This document shows, in pieces, positions 18,316-29,300 of a DNA stretch of 64,000 bases. Numbering within the stretch: the stretch's first letter is position 1; the number at the start of each line of letters is the position of its first letter. The notes beneath the pieces were generated by a model. The model did no database searches. It saw only the letters and a program-made list of their open reading frames with translations, and had not been told where the DNA came from. The stretch is from Linum tenue (Eukaryota; Streptophyta; Magnoliopsida; Malpighiales; Linaceae): NCBI GenBank assembly GCA_946122785.1, contig CAMGYJ010000010.1, forward strand, positions 48,505,134-48,569,133. The letters run 5' to 3'. Position numbers and translations under genes: made by a program.

Positions 18316-19736
18316 TGTTTACACCATAAATTTTGTCTTGTACCACATTGGTGAGTTACAAGATAATCAAGGAGTTTATAAGGTCACACCCATTATAACA
18401 ATTAATGTTGTTTAAATTGGGCCTTATGGATATTGATTTTAAGTCCAAGTCACTAGCTCATTAATGAGCATGGACATGATTCAATAAGTGACATGGGCCT
18501 CTCGTAAGAGGTCATGCCATGCCACGAGATGGCATGAAAATTTCTAAGTATGAGAAGTCCATGGCCATGAATGAAGAGGCCATGCCGCCCCATGGCCAAG
18601 GCCTAATGACTGAAAAATAAACTAAGTCTGGAAGAGGTACATGCCACTTCAAGGAGAAGCACGTGCCGCCTCACGAGAAGGGGCATGGACGCAAGAAAAG
18701 ATACTAAGTATGAGAGGGCCATGTTGTGTCACGAGAAGGGTCACAAACATGACTGAGAAGTCCATGGCCGCGAATGAGGAGGCCATGTCGCCGCATGAGC
18801 CAAAATATACTAAGTCTGAGAAGGCCATGCCGCCTCATGAGAAGGGTCATGTGCATGATTAAGAGGTCCATGGCCGTGTCATGTGATGGCCATGGACGCG
18901 AAGCAAGAAGAATTAGAAATGATTGAAAATACTAAGTATGGAAAGTCCATGCCACCTCACGAGGATGGCCATGGACACGAATGAGAAGGTCGTGGTGGTG
19001 GAGCATTATATCACTAGTGACTAAGTCCGAAGAAGGCCATGGACATGAGTAAGAAGTCCATGGTCGTGAGACAAGAAGGCCATGGACATGAGTAAGAAGT
19101 CCATGGCCGCGAGACAAGAAGGCCATGGACATGAGTAAGAAGTCCATGGTCGCGAAGCAAGAAGACCACGACCCCCTTTGCGAGACACTACATGCTCGTC
19201 AAAAGACTAGCATGGCACGAGATTCAGAACAAGACCAGGCGAGGCAAGATACACTCCAAAACCCACGACGGTTCCAAGAGAGGCACCTAGGTGGTTGAAG
19301 GAGTAACCACCACTCCGAGGAAGCAAGGAGCGGTTCTTTTTGGGAGTTGTCCAAGAGGCGGTTTATTACCGAAGAAGGAGGAGCGGTTCTTTGTAGCAGT
19401 TATCCAAAAAGCGGTTTTCTATGGCGGTTACCTCCTCGGGGCTATAAATAAGAGGAGGGGTCGACAGAGACAAGGGTTCCACAACCAACCATTTGACACA
19501 CAATGTCAAAATTTATCTTTTCCCTGCAAATCAGCTTTTAGTTTTTGGAGCTCTCAATGAACCTCCATAGGAGTAGGTGTAATTAACTTAGTTTGTCCCC
19601 AAAAAACCATCAAAAACATCAAACACCCTCGTTCGAACATTGTTCGGAGAGGAGTGAACCGTGTAATTATCGTTGTCCAAGAAGTCAAAGGTGCATTAAT
19701 TGAGTTCAAACACCAGTTTTTCCTCGCCGGAAAACA
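18316..19736 (+). repeat. 3' LTR of the gag-only element, complete
   Basis: 1,421 bp from TGTTTACACC to GGAAAACA, with a TATAAAT box at 19443-19449 that the left LTR has lost. The ATAAC target duplication follows. Confidence 0.9.
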
Positions 19737-19741
19737 ATAAC

Positions 19742-20142
19742 TTAACATATATATGAAATAGATCTCTATCATAATACTTCCTCATCCTCTAATGCATAAA
19801 ACCCTAACTGATCATGTCCAATAAACCAATGACCGATTCTCGATCCCTTCAAAGCTAAGACGCCTAATTAGAGCCGGCCGGTTACGTACGCAAGCCCACC
19901 TTTAATTTGTTGGTTACCCATGCAGAAGGAATATATTACTATACATCATTGGCTTAACCGCCTTCTTTGTATTCACCTGCAAACCCAGTTCCTGGGTAGA
20001 CTGATTCTTTCACTCTCCTTTCGTCCCCACGTGTAATAAAACAAAGCAAAGCAAATCCAATCCAACTGCCTGTGCTGGCCGGGTGGTGAGGAGGCTCTGT
20101 CGTGAGTTTTCGAGCTAGCTAGCTGCTGAAGTTGATATATAA
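19742..20142 (+). promoter_or_regulatory. Upstream region and module of array gene 4
   Basis: The module is slightly altered (TTAACCGCC at 19954-19962) but keeps CTTTGTATTCA, TTCCTGGGTAGACTGATTC and CACTCTCC. TATATAA at 20136-20142 is 57 bp before the ATG. The LTR element ends about 220 bp upstream of the core. Confidence 0.65.
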
Positions 20143-20198
20143 GTCCAATCAATTCATCCATCCAATATCAAACACCTCCATCGAATCCACCCTAACAG

Positions 20199-20618
20199 AT
20201 GAGAATGGCGAGGGCATTAATGGCAGTGCTAGTGAAATTAGTAACCATTTTTTGCTGCCTGCTTCAGGTTATAAGCTGCTTTGACTCTACGTTATGCGCA
20301 GGAAGTGATGACGGCACGGGGAGGTGCAGCCTAGCTCCGCTGCCGTCACCTTTCCTACAGAATTCAATATTGACTGATTTTGGGGAAAATGGTGGCTTCG
20401 AAGGCGGCAACACTACGGGTTGCTACTCGAGATTTTATGTCGATCTTCTGGTGCACGCCTCTTTTACTTGCGACGGCGCGCCCAGTGAAAAGTGCCGCCA
20501 GTGTTTGCACGATGGCTTTGGCCGCCTTGAAGATGTGTGCCCAGGCCGAGCCGGAGGGACTGTCCGGCTCGATGACTGTTGTGTGAGGTACGAGACAGCT
20601 TACGACATCTGCACCTAG
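20199..20618 (+). CDS. Secreted cysteine-rich protein, divergent DUF26/Gnk2-like (array gene 4)
   Basis: 139 residues. A second in-frame ATG at 20205 (ATGGCGAGG) matches the start used in the paralogs; either gives the same signal peptide ending near VISC. Mature features: CFDSTLC, GRC, the sequon and Cys NTTGC, C-X7-C-X2-C (CDGAPSEKCRQC), VCPGRAGG in place of GC.GRAGG, and DDCCVRYETAYDIC. It is shorter in the middle (residues 80-88) than the type at 37966. Complete and apparently functional, followed by a (CTAG)n tract after the stop. The nearest relatives in the window are 21869 and 48151. Confidence 0.82.
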   Translation: MRMARALMAVLVKLVTIFCCLLQVISCFDSTLCAGSDDGTGRCSLAPLPSPFLQNSILTDFGENGGFEGGNTTGCYSRFYVDLLVHASFTCDGAPSEKCRQCLHDGFGRLEDVCPGRAGGTVRLDDCCVRYETAYDICT

Positions 20619-21687
20619 CTAGCTAGCTATGGTGGGTTGCTGCTTTTGTACTACTCCGATCCGAGTAGAGTACTCAATGTGTTGAAGCTATACGTTGTGT
20701 ATACCAAAGTAACTTTGGATTCGAACTCGTCTCGATGTTTGTGATATCGCGCTATAATTTCCCGCTGCTTAATAGTTATGGCTAATATATTACATTAACA
20801 AATTATAAGAAACAAATAAGAAAATAATCGTGTCTCGCGCAGTTCCTTTGTCAGTAGAAACTCGATGATTTTGTGTGCATTTACTGGAACGGAATACGAA
20901 ACTAACATAATGCACATCATTATATTACTGAATTCACACATACCCAGCTTCCTCGTGTCCTTTTCCATAAAACCTCTTTGCCTTTCTTTTGTTCTTAATA
21001 TGATAAGAAACATTCACAAGTCGTGATAACGTGATATGTACGTAATCAAGCAACCCGAGATGGAGGCATTTTGTGACTCTGAAATAATGTAAAAAAACAG
21101 ACTACCTTAATTAAGACAGTTGGATATAATCTTAGATGTCAATGTATAAAATATCCGACATAAACTGATGGTTCAAAATTCACTCGGTAAGAGGGGTCCA
21201 ACTTCACCTTCAGGATGAGGGCAGGGCAAGTAGAGTATATCACCAAGTTCTAAGTGGACATGTATAATTTGAAGAATCATTTCATCACAATAACTCGAGT
21301 TATATTGGACAATATTCAATAATGGAATCTTATACCATATTACTAACACGCCCTCTCAAAAGAAACTAACTTATATGGGCTTGAAGTTTGCATCTATATT
21401 CAATAATGCACTTAATTAACAAATGGGATCGTTGGAAATATCCGAATGGGGAAAAAATAACTCTAATACCATGTTAATAAATCAGAATTCGATGAAAATA
21501 TTTGTATCTTATTACTAAAACTACAAAGAATTTATATAGAGACTACAATGACATCTTACCCATATAATAACCCCTATACTAATAAGGAAAACACATGACT
21601 CTAACATAAAAACCAAAACTGCTGTAGTAATTCAGTGTTTACAGTTTACATCATATCAACTACTGCTGCACTGAATCATCGTTGGCG
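20619..21687. other. Gene-free stretch with a minus-strand copia LTR relic
   Basis: Includes the 3' flank of gene 4 (GAGTAGAGTACTC at about 20661). From about 21220 to 21616 there is degraded copia sequence read on the minus strand: a primer-site-like TGGTATTAGAG (complement at about 21460) next to an LTR ending in AACA, and a second piece starting TGTTAGTAATATGG. No open frame of note. Confidence 0.5.
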
Positions 21688-21868
21688 GAACCGCCTTCTT
21701 TTATATCTATCTGCATGCCAAGTTCCTAGGTAGACTGATTCCTTCACTCTCCTTTCGTCCTGTACGTTGATATATTATAAGGCAATCACCTTAACGCATC
21801 CATATATATCCATCCATCAAACACGTACCCTCCAGCCCAACAGAAAGGAAAGGAAAGGAAAAAAAAAA
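21688..21868 (+). promoter_or_regulatory. Conserved upstream module of array gene 5
   Basis: GAACCGCC at 21688-21695, then ATCTGCATGCC, TTCCTAGGTAGACTGATTC, CACTCTCC and a GATATATTATAAGG TATA region at about 21767. The 5' leader is purine-rich. Confidence 0.68.
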
Positions 21869-22270
21869 ATGGCCAAGAGGATATTCGCAGTAGCAATTTG
21901 CACCATGTTTTGTTGGCTGCAGGTGAGCAGCTTCGACACTAGCTTATGCGCAGGAAGTGGCAGCACGGGGATGTGCAGCACGGATCCGCTCCCCGTGCCG
22001 ACACGAGCAGCTCAAGACGACATGATGCTTAGTTTTATGATATTCGACTTCAAAGACGGCAACGTTACGGGTTGCTACTCCAGACACGACGATTTTCTAG
22101 CGCACGCCTCGTTTACTTGCGATGGCGCGCCTAGCGAGGCGTGCCGCCAGTGTTTGTCTGATGGCTTCAACATCCTCGAAGAAGGGTGCAAGGCCCGAGC
22201 CGGAGGGACCATCTTGATGCGCGACTGTTGTGTCAGGTACGAGACAGCTTACAACATCTGCGGACATTAA
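21869..22270 (+). CDS. Secreted cysteine-rich protein, divergent DUF26/Gnk2-like (array gene 5)
   Basis: 133 residues from ATG 21869; the same frame is open back to 21767, but the paralogs and the signal peptide (MAKRIFAVAICTMFCW) support the inner start. The Cys at the end of the signal peptide is Ser here (VSSFDTSLC), which shows that this first Cys is dispensable. The rest is complete: GMC, the sequon GNVTGC, CDGAPSEACRQC, GCKARAGG, CCVRYETAYNIC. The protein ends GH and then TAA. That TAA appears to be the first three bases of the copia LTR that follows, so the transposon supplies the stop codon. All known native relatives end C-T or similar before a CTAG tract. Confidence 0.8.
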   Translation: MAKRIFAVAICTMFCWLQVSSFDTSLCAGSGSTGMCSTDPLPVPTRAAQDDMMLSFMIFDFKDGNVTGCYSRHDDFLAHASFTCDGAPSEACRQCLSDGFNILEEGCKARAGGTILMRDCCVRYETAYNICGH

Positions 22271-22573
22271 CAGGAAATGAATCCCTAAAAATCAATGCCA
22301 ACGGTCAAAAGATTTCTAAGGTTGAAGACACTCTCCAATCCGGCTGCGTTTCAGGTGGCTAGCAAACATCACCAATGCTGTGTCGTTTTGCTTTACTTCT
22401 TCCCCTCTGTTTCTTTTGTTTCAAGCTTGTTATTGTTTCCTCTCCAAGCTAATGGACAAACTGTACTAGCTTGGCTGTCTTTTTCTGTAATCCGACTGCC
22501 TATAAAATGGCTGAACAAATCAATGAGAAAGATCAAGCATTAGGGTTTTACCCACTTCTCTCAATTGTTTTCA
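22268..22573 (+). repeat. 5' LTR of the truncated copia element
   Basis: About 306 bp. It starts TAACAGG, similar to TAACAGA of the element at 26024, and shares CCAACGGTCA near the start. TATAAAATGG at about 22501. The exact left end cannot be proved because the right LTR and target duplication are lost. Confidence 0.7.
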
Positions 22574-22599
22574 TGGTATCAGAGCCCTAGGGCGCCGCC

Positions 22600-24121
22600 A
22601 TGGCCACAAATGACACCCAACAAGATGCTTCTGCATCTGGTGAAAACTTAAACACTCCTTACCCAATGGAAGATCCATACTTCCTTCATGGTTCCGAGCA
22701 ACCTGGTTCCCTCTTGGTCAGTGAGAAGCTCACACCAACAAACTACAATGACTGGAGCCGCGCCATGTTCAACGCCCTTGCTGCCAAGAACAAGCTGGGT
22801 TTCCTCAATGGCGCCATTCCTGAACCTACAGAAACAGATCCGAAGAGAAATGCCTGGGTCATAAACAACGTCATGATCTTAAGCTGGATACAACAAGCTG
22901 TTGAATCTGAGATACGCAAGACCATTCTTTCAAGCAAATCTGCAGCTGAGGCATGGAAGAGTTTACAAACAAGGTATGGATCTGGTGACATTGTTCGAGT
23001 TGCTGAAATAGAAGAAGAACTCTGTAGTTTAAAACAGGGTACACAAACTGTTACTGAATACTATGGCAAGGTTATTACTCTTCGTGATGAACTGGACAAT
23101 TACCAGCCTCTGATTCCTTGTGCTTGTACTACCACAAGTCACAACACATGTCAAGCCATGAAGCTAGTTCATGAATATCAAGAAACAAGCTATGTTATTA
23201 AGTTTTTAAGAGGTTTGAATGACAATTTCTCTACTGTTCGATCCCAAGTTCTGTTTGGGGACGAGTTACCCAACATCAACAGGGTTTTCCAACGTATGTT
23301 ACAGCATGAGAGGCAGTTATATGGTACTCAACGAGGCAAACTCATTGCTTCTGTGACTGTTGATACCTCTGCTCTAGCCATTCAAGGTATCAACAGAAGA
23401 CCTAATTCTGCTCCCAAACGGCCTTATTGTGTTTACTGCAAAAGAGAGGGGCACACAGAGGACGTTTGTTTTATCAAACATGGTTTTCCACCAGGAATGT
23501 CTACTCGATCCCCTCCTATGTCTACATCATCCAATGTGATTGAATGCACTTTCTGTGGTAAACATGGACACCCTGAGGACAAATGTTTTAAGAAACATGG
23601 TTTTCCAGCCAACTATGTTCCCAGGACTACCACCTCTTCATATGGACGAGGCAGAGGCTATGCTCATTCTGCAGTCACATACCCTGATGATCCTGTTAAG
23701 CTTTCAAAATCTGATTATGACAAACTAATGGCTCTAGTTGGGAACTCTAAGCAGCACTCTCCTCACACAGCTGCTGCCTTCACAACTACTACCACCCCAT
23801 CAGGTACATGTTTCTTATCAGCACCAAACCACATTAATCCAAATCACAGTTTCACATGGATCTTAGACACTGGTGCCTCTGATCATATTGTTTCTTGCCT
23901 TGATTACCTTATCCATCATATCCCTATATCTGGTGTGTTCATAACCTTGCCTACTGGTCAACAAATCCCTGCCACTTACAAAGGCACAATTCATTGCACT
24001 CCTGAGTTAACTCTTCAGGATGCTCTCTTTGTTCCTGGTTTCAGTTTCAATTTAGTCTCAGTCAGCAAACTCACTGCTCAAAATTCACTCAGTTTAACAT
24101 TTCACTCCAACCTTTGTATTC
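22600..24121 (+). pseudogene. copia Gag and protease, truncated
   Basis: Opens at ATG 22600 after the primer site. Gag (TNYNDWSRAMFNALAAKNK, TEYYGKVITLRDELDNYQP), two CCHC knuckles (CVYCKREGHTEDVC and CTFCGKHGHPEDKC), protease DTGASDHI at about residue 426, then FNLVSVSKLT. The frame continues past the junction for about a dozen unrelated codons to TAG 24159. No stops or frameshifts in the retained part. Confidence 0.88.
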
Positions 24122-25437
24122 AAGTCAACAATCTTGTATTCACCTCATCAAAGCGGTAGTTTAGCTTTTGCAGTTGCATATCATGAATAGCCTACAACAA
24201 TTCAATTAACCTGATAATGACACAAGATTCATCACTATAAGAAGTGTGGAGAATTGAGAATTTAATTTTCAGGGTTTGGATGAAAATTTTGGAAATTTGA
24301 GTTTAATCCAACTTTATTTTAGATTATAATTATAATTATTTTTTTAAACATAACAACAATTGATTTGTAGCGTAATGGATAACTGTTTCTTTAATAATTA
24401 CCGTGCTGTGAGTTTGAACCACAAAGACTATCACCTATTGAATTTTCTTTTTCTCCAAATTCAAATTACTACTTGGAGATCTTCAAATTTTAGGGATGTC
24501 CCATGACACCCCTAAAAGATCAAAAATTCGTTTCTACCCCAAACTCAAACTAAGTACCAGGAGTCGTCGTTAAAATTTTCCCTAAATTTTAAAGGTGTCC
24601 TGGACTCTAGACTTGGCAAAATTCTTTACTAAGCCTCTGCCACCAACACCAATCTCAATGTCCACAATCTGTGTCCATCATATGAGGCATGAATGATTAT
24701 ATTGTGAAATGGGGTGTCGAGGTGCTCCAAAAATCACCAATTGGACCCTTATGAGTCACAAATGCTTGCACGAAGAACCCCAGCATCACCACCATTGCCA
24801 TCCTCCCATTTTTTTTATCTCCTTCTACTTCCAGCAAACAACATTTTTTATGTCCTTTGAGTAATCACAACCATTGATTTATGTTATGCTTTGCTTGCTA
24901 AAAGAATGTCCTTCGAGTAATCGCCACAATTGATTTATGTTATGCTTTGCTTACTAAAATGGAGATCAATTCAAACTTGCAATTAATGTTCAGTATTTAT
25001 CTCCCCCGGCACTTGTCCTTCCAATGCAGCCTCCGACACAAAGAATGAACCATTTGCTTAATTAATGATGATATGTTGCACATTTGGAGTCTTCTTTCGT
25101 TATAAGATTATAGATAGGGGCAATAAGGTCAATTTCACTTAATATCTACAAATTTCATTAAACAAAATCCATCATGAAATCCATGAAACAAACAATGGAT
25201 TTTTAAAAGTCCATAATGGATCTAAAACCTTCATAAGTCCATAGATTTCCAAAACCCAGGTTTTACCAAAACCTTCATTTTTCAAATCCATGAAGCAAAC
25301 GAGCCCTAAGAGACGAATAAGGAAAAAATCAAACTAATAAATAGATAGAAACCAAATAATTAAGTCTAGGGTTCTCAGCCAACTTTTTGGTGTTATTGTC
25401 AATATGGTAATGATTCATCCTCTATGCATCATTGTCT
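24122..25437. other. Gene-free upstream block of the second array unit
   Basis: Colinear with 2252-2800 and 34831-35395 up to about 24690, then a unit-specific stretch of about 600 bp (24690-25300) before it rejoins the common sequence (AAGAGACGAATAAGG). Holds the tRNA-like boxes (24369-24420) and the decayed copia pol tail (about 24615-24685). Nothing coding. Confidence 0.65.
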
Positions 25438-25610
25438 GAACCGCCTTCTCTATATTCATATGCATGCCAGTTTCCTCGGCAGACCGATTCTTCCACTCTC
25501 TTTTCGTTCTGTCGTAATCGTCGAACAAAATAAATCGAACCCAACAATTGCCTCTGCAGGCCAAGCTCTGTACATATAGCTAGGCCCTCTCGTGTTACTA
25601 TATAAACAAC
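25438..25610 (+). promoter_or_regulatory. Conserved upstream module of array gene 6
   Basis: GAACCGCC at 25438-25445, TTCATATGCATGCC, TTCCTCGGCAGACCGATTC, CACTCTC; TATA-like ACTATATAAAC at about 25598. Almost the same as in front of 3269 and 35907. Confidence 0.7.
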
Positions 25611-25638
25611 AAGCACATCGTAAATACGTTATGTTCAA

Positions 25639-26013
25639 ATGGCGAGGATGTTAAGCTGCTTCAATGCAACGTTATGCTCGGGAAGTGACGAGAAAGGGAG
25701 GTGCAGCGCATATCCTTTGCCGGCGGGTAACTTTCAGCTGGAAGACATCTTCGATGGTTTTCGGAGCAAACAATTCGACGGAGGCAAAAGAGTCGGTTGC
25801 TACACGAGAGACTACGTTGATGAGGATCATAACCTGTACACGGTGTACGCCTCTTTTACCTGCGACGTCACGCCCGGTATAAGGTGCCGTCTGTGTTTCA
25901 ATTCTGGCATCACCCGCATGGAACAAGGGTGCCGTGGCCGAGCCGGAGGGAGCGTCTTGTTTGAGAACTACTGTTGTTTTAGGTACGAGACAGCTTACAA
26001 CATCTGCACCTAG
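25639..26013 (+). CDS. DUF26-like array gene 6, signal peptide deleted in frame
   Basis: 124 residues. Compared with the genes at 3269 and 35907 it lacks exactly 19 codons (their residues 6-24, the hydrophobic core of the signal peptide), so MARML is joined to SCFNATLC. All mature-domain cysteines, including C-X7-C-X2-C and CCFRYETAYNIC, are kept and the frame is intact. Without a signal peptide the product would stay in the cytosol, where disulfides do not form well, so this is either a pseudogene or a protein with a changed location. The mature part differs from gene 1 by three residues only. A copia element follows 10 bp after the stop. Confidence 0.75.
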   Translation: MARMLSCFNATLCSGSDEKGRCSAYPLPAGNFQLEDIFDGFRSKQFDGGKRVGCYTRDYVDEDHNLYTVYASFTCDVTPGIRCRLCFNSGITRMEQGCRGRAGGSVLFENYCCFRYETAYNICT

Positions 26014-26023
26014 CTAGCTAGCT

Positions 26024-26342
26024 TAACAGAAGGAAAATTCATTTCCAACGGTCAGATTTCTCTACGACAACGTTTCGACACGAGACAAGGAGCTTAAGTG
26101 GAACGCCGCCGTTTCTGTGCTGCTGAAGGAGAACCCATCACCTCGGAACGTCACCGTTTCTTCTTTCCCTTTCAGTCGTTGTTTACTTTTGCCACAAGGC
26201 TGTCTTGTTTCCTTTCCAAGCTTCAAAACAAACAGCAAACTTTGCTTGTCTTCTTCCTGTAATGCTCTGCCTATAAAGGCCAGAGATTGTAATGAAATGC
26301 TCAAGTTTTTAGGGTTCAATATCTGGTACCACTTCGTTGTTA
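26024..26342 (+). repeat. 5' LTR of copia element at 26024-31218
   Basis: 319 bp, one mismatch to the 3' LTR; TATAAAGG box at about 26272. Confidence 0.93.
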
Positions 26343-26354
26343 TGGTATCAGAGC
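26343..26354 (+). other. Primer binding site (initiator Met-tRNA)
   Basis: TGGTATCAGAGC immediately after the left LTR, as in the elements at 3716 and 22268. Confidence 0.9.
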
Positions 26355-26392
26355 CCGGGATAGAACCCTAGCCGCCGCCGTTCTTCTTTTCA

Positions 26393-29300
26393 ATGGCGGA
26401 CAACCAAGCCGCTCAACAACAACAGGCAGAGCAACAAAATGCGCCTGCCCCCATTCCTCTTGACCCTCTCTCAGACCCTTTCTTTCTCCATGGCTCCGAG
26501 CAGCCTGGATCTCTTCTTGTCGCTGAAACCCTTACTGCAACGAACTACAATGACTGGAGTAGGGCGATGCTCAATGCACTTGCTGCTAAAAACAAAGTTG
26601 GCTTCATCAATGGTACTATTCCACAGCCTGAGGCTACAGATCCACGCCATGGCGCCTGGATTCGTAACAATGTCATGGTGCTTTCTTGGATACAACAAGC
26701 TTCTTCCTCAGAGATCCGCAAAACCATTCTCTCAAGTAAAACAGCAGCTGAAGCATGGTCTAGTCTACAAACAAGGTATGGATCTGGTGATTTGATTCGG
26801 ATTGCTGAACTTGAAGAAGCCCTTTCTACTCTGCATCAAGGTAATCGTACCATTACTGAGTACTATGGCTATGTCATCACTCTTCGTGATGAATTAGAGA
26901 ACTACCAACCCCTTTTGCCATGTACTTGCACCCCCACTAGTCACCTTGACTGTGCTGCCATGACTCGTGTCCTGCAATATCATGAAACCAGCTATGTGAT
27001 TAAGTTCTTGCGTGGATTAAATGACAATTATGCTACTGTTAGAGCTCAAGTACTATTTGGAGAAGAACTACCTACAATCAACAGGGTCTTTCAACGCATG
27101 TTACAGCATGAAAGACAGATCTATGGTACACAAACTGGTAAAATGGTTGCATCCACACAGACAGAATCCACTGCTCTTGGTTTTCAAGGAGGTAACAGAA
27201 GGACTTCTACCAACAGCAAACCACCATACTGCACCTTTTGTAGAAGAGAGGGACACACTGAGGACATCTGTTTTCAGAAACATGGATGGCCACCTGGCAT
27301 GTCCAGACCTCAAGCCTCCACATCTGGAACTGTTATTATCTGCAACCATTGCAAAAGAAGAGGTCACTCAGAAGACAAATGCTTTCAGAAGCATGGTTAT
27401 CCAGCTAATTTTGTCCCTCGGTCCTCATCAACTGCTCCTCCCAAACCAAGAGCAACAGCTGCTCTTCTCAGCACTCCATCAAGCAATGATGAAGTAAAGC
27501 TCACTAGGTCAGATTATGACAAACTTATGAGCTTAATGTCTTCCACAAAGACACAACCCTCTTTCTCTGCTGCTGCATATGTGACTACACCAGGTACAAC
27601 TTCTTCTCCAAATCCACCAGCCCCCATATTGAATGCTTTTTCAACAAACCCTCCCAAATGGATTGTTGACACAGGAGCCTCTGATCACATTGTGTGCTCC
27701 TTAGCTTACCTCCATGACCCTCAACCATTACACAATATTTTCATCACTCTTCCTACTGGTGAACAAATTCAAGCTACACATTCAGGAACTGCCATTTGCA
27801 GTGATGACTTGCACTTACATGATGCCTTGTTTGTTCCAAACTTCACCTTCAACCTTATCTCTGTGAGCAAATTAACTTCTAAGAACTCATTGTGTTTAAC
27901 CTTTCACTCCACCACTTGTCTTATACAGGATCTGAAGCAGACGAAAGTGATTGGTTCTGCTAAACTCTGCAATGGCCTTTATTACCTTGAAGCTTCCCTT
28001 TTTCCTAAGTTGATCTCAGCTGCCTCCACCTCCACCTTTGACCTATGGCATTTTCGATTAGGGCATGTCTCCCATTCCAAAATTCCCATACTCAATCAAT
28101 TTTGTACCTCCATTGCTACTCTAAGAGATCAACCTTGTGATGTCTGTCATTTTGCTAAGCAAAAACGTCTCCCTTTCCCTACCAGTCAGTCTGTAACTTC
28201 TTTCCCTTTTGAACTTCTTCATGTAGACATCTGGGGTCCCAACTCTGTCCCAACTTATGATGGATACAAATACTTCTTAACTGTTGTTGATGATTACACT
28301 CGAATGACATGGATCATTCTTTTGCAACTTAAATCAGAGGCAAGACCTAAACTTATTGCCTTCTGCAATCAGATGGAAAGGCAATTCCAATCAAAAATCA
28401 AAATCATAAGAAGTGACCAAGGAAAGGAATTCCAAATGGAAGATTTCTTTCACAAAACAGGAATTGTTCATGAAATGTCCTGTGTCCAAACACCACAGCA
28501 AAATAGTAAAGTAGAGAGGAAGCATCAGCACATACTTGCTGTTGCTAGAGCCCTTCAGTTCCAAGCATCCCTTCCTCCTGCTTTCTGGGGTGACTGTGTC
28601 AAACACTCAGTCTACCTAATTAATCGTGTTCCAACTCCCATTCTCTCAAACCAAACTCCCTTTCAAAAGCTTCACAACAAACAGCCAGACTTAACTGATC
28701 TAAAGGTTTTTGGCTGCCTGTGTTATGCCAGTACACTAGCCAGCCACAGAACCAAATTTCAACCCAGGGCAAGAAAAGCTATCTTCATTGGTTATGCCCC
28801 TGGGATTAAAGGTTACAAACTGTATGACATCACCTCCCATGAGGTTTTCTTGTCTAGAGATGTGATTTTCTATGAGTCATATTTCCCATACAAAAATTCC
28901 TCCCCTGATCATGATTCTAGTCCTCATCCAGATTTTCTCTTCCCAATCCCAAATCCAAACAACAACATCATTCATGATCCCTCACCATCTTTTCCTCAAT
29001 CACCTCCATCTCCTCCCCCAGCTGCAGACTCTCCTGCTGCTACACCCCATCCAGATAACACCCCTTCCCCACCTACCAGCCCACTGCCTTCTCCACCCAC
29101 CTCTCCATTTGTTCCATCACCACCACCTTCCCCACCAATCCAACCAGTAAGACGTTCAGACAGAGAATCCAAACCCCCTCCCCATCTTGTCAAAAATTAC
29201 CATTGTTATTTATCACAGGGTCCAAGCAGAACCAGTCACTCAAGTCTGCAACAGAACCAAGATTCAAGGTATTCTTTCCCTTCATTCCTGTCATATGACA

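Larger units (their letters stand above)
14189..19736 (+). mobile_element. Non-autonomous LTR retrotransposon with gag only (TR-GAG type)
   Basis: Bounded by ATAAC duplications (14184-14188 and 19737-19741). LTR ends are TGTTTACACC and GGAAAACA. The right LTR is complete (18316-19736, 1,421 bp). The left LTR is aligned from 14189 to about 15324 but lacks two parts: about 110 bp matching 19426-19535, including the TATA box, and its last 175 bp together with the primer site and the start of gag. Internally there is one gag-like frame and about 860 bp of non-coding DNA, with no protease, RT or integrase. The aligned LTR parts differ at only a few positions, so the insertion is fairly young. Confidence 0.9.
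22268..24121 (+). mobile_element. 3'-truncated Ty1/copia element
   Basis: Left LTR (about 22268-22573), primer site TGGTATCAGAGC at 22574-22585, then gag and protease. Inside the GAG-pre-integrase region the sequence stops at about 24121 and passes directly into the array upstream block (GTCAACAATCTTG..., as at 34827). RT, RNase H and the right LTR are gone. It belongs to the same broad group as the elements at 3716 and 26024. Confidence 0.88.

Noticed and set aside
25650..25656. The missing 57 bp in gene 6 read as a spliced intron in the sisters
   Set aside because: The segment encodes a typical hydrophobic signal core and has no GT...AG borders at the right places; a deletion is the simpler explanation.
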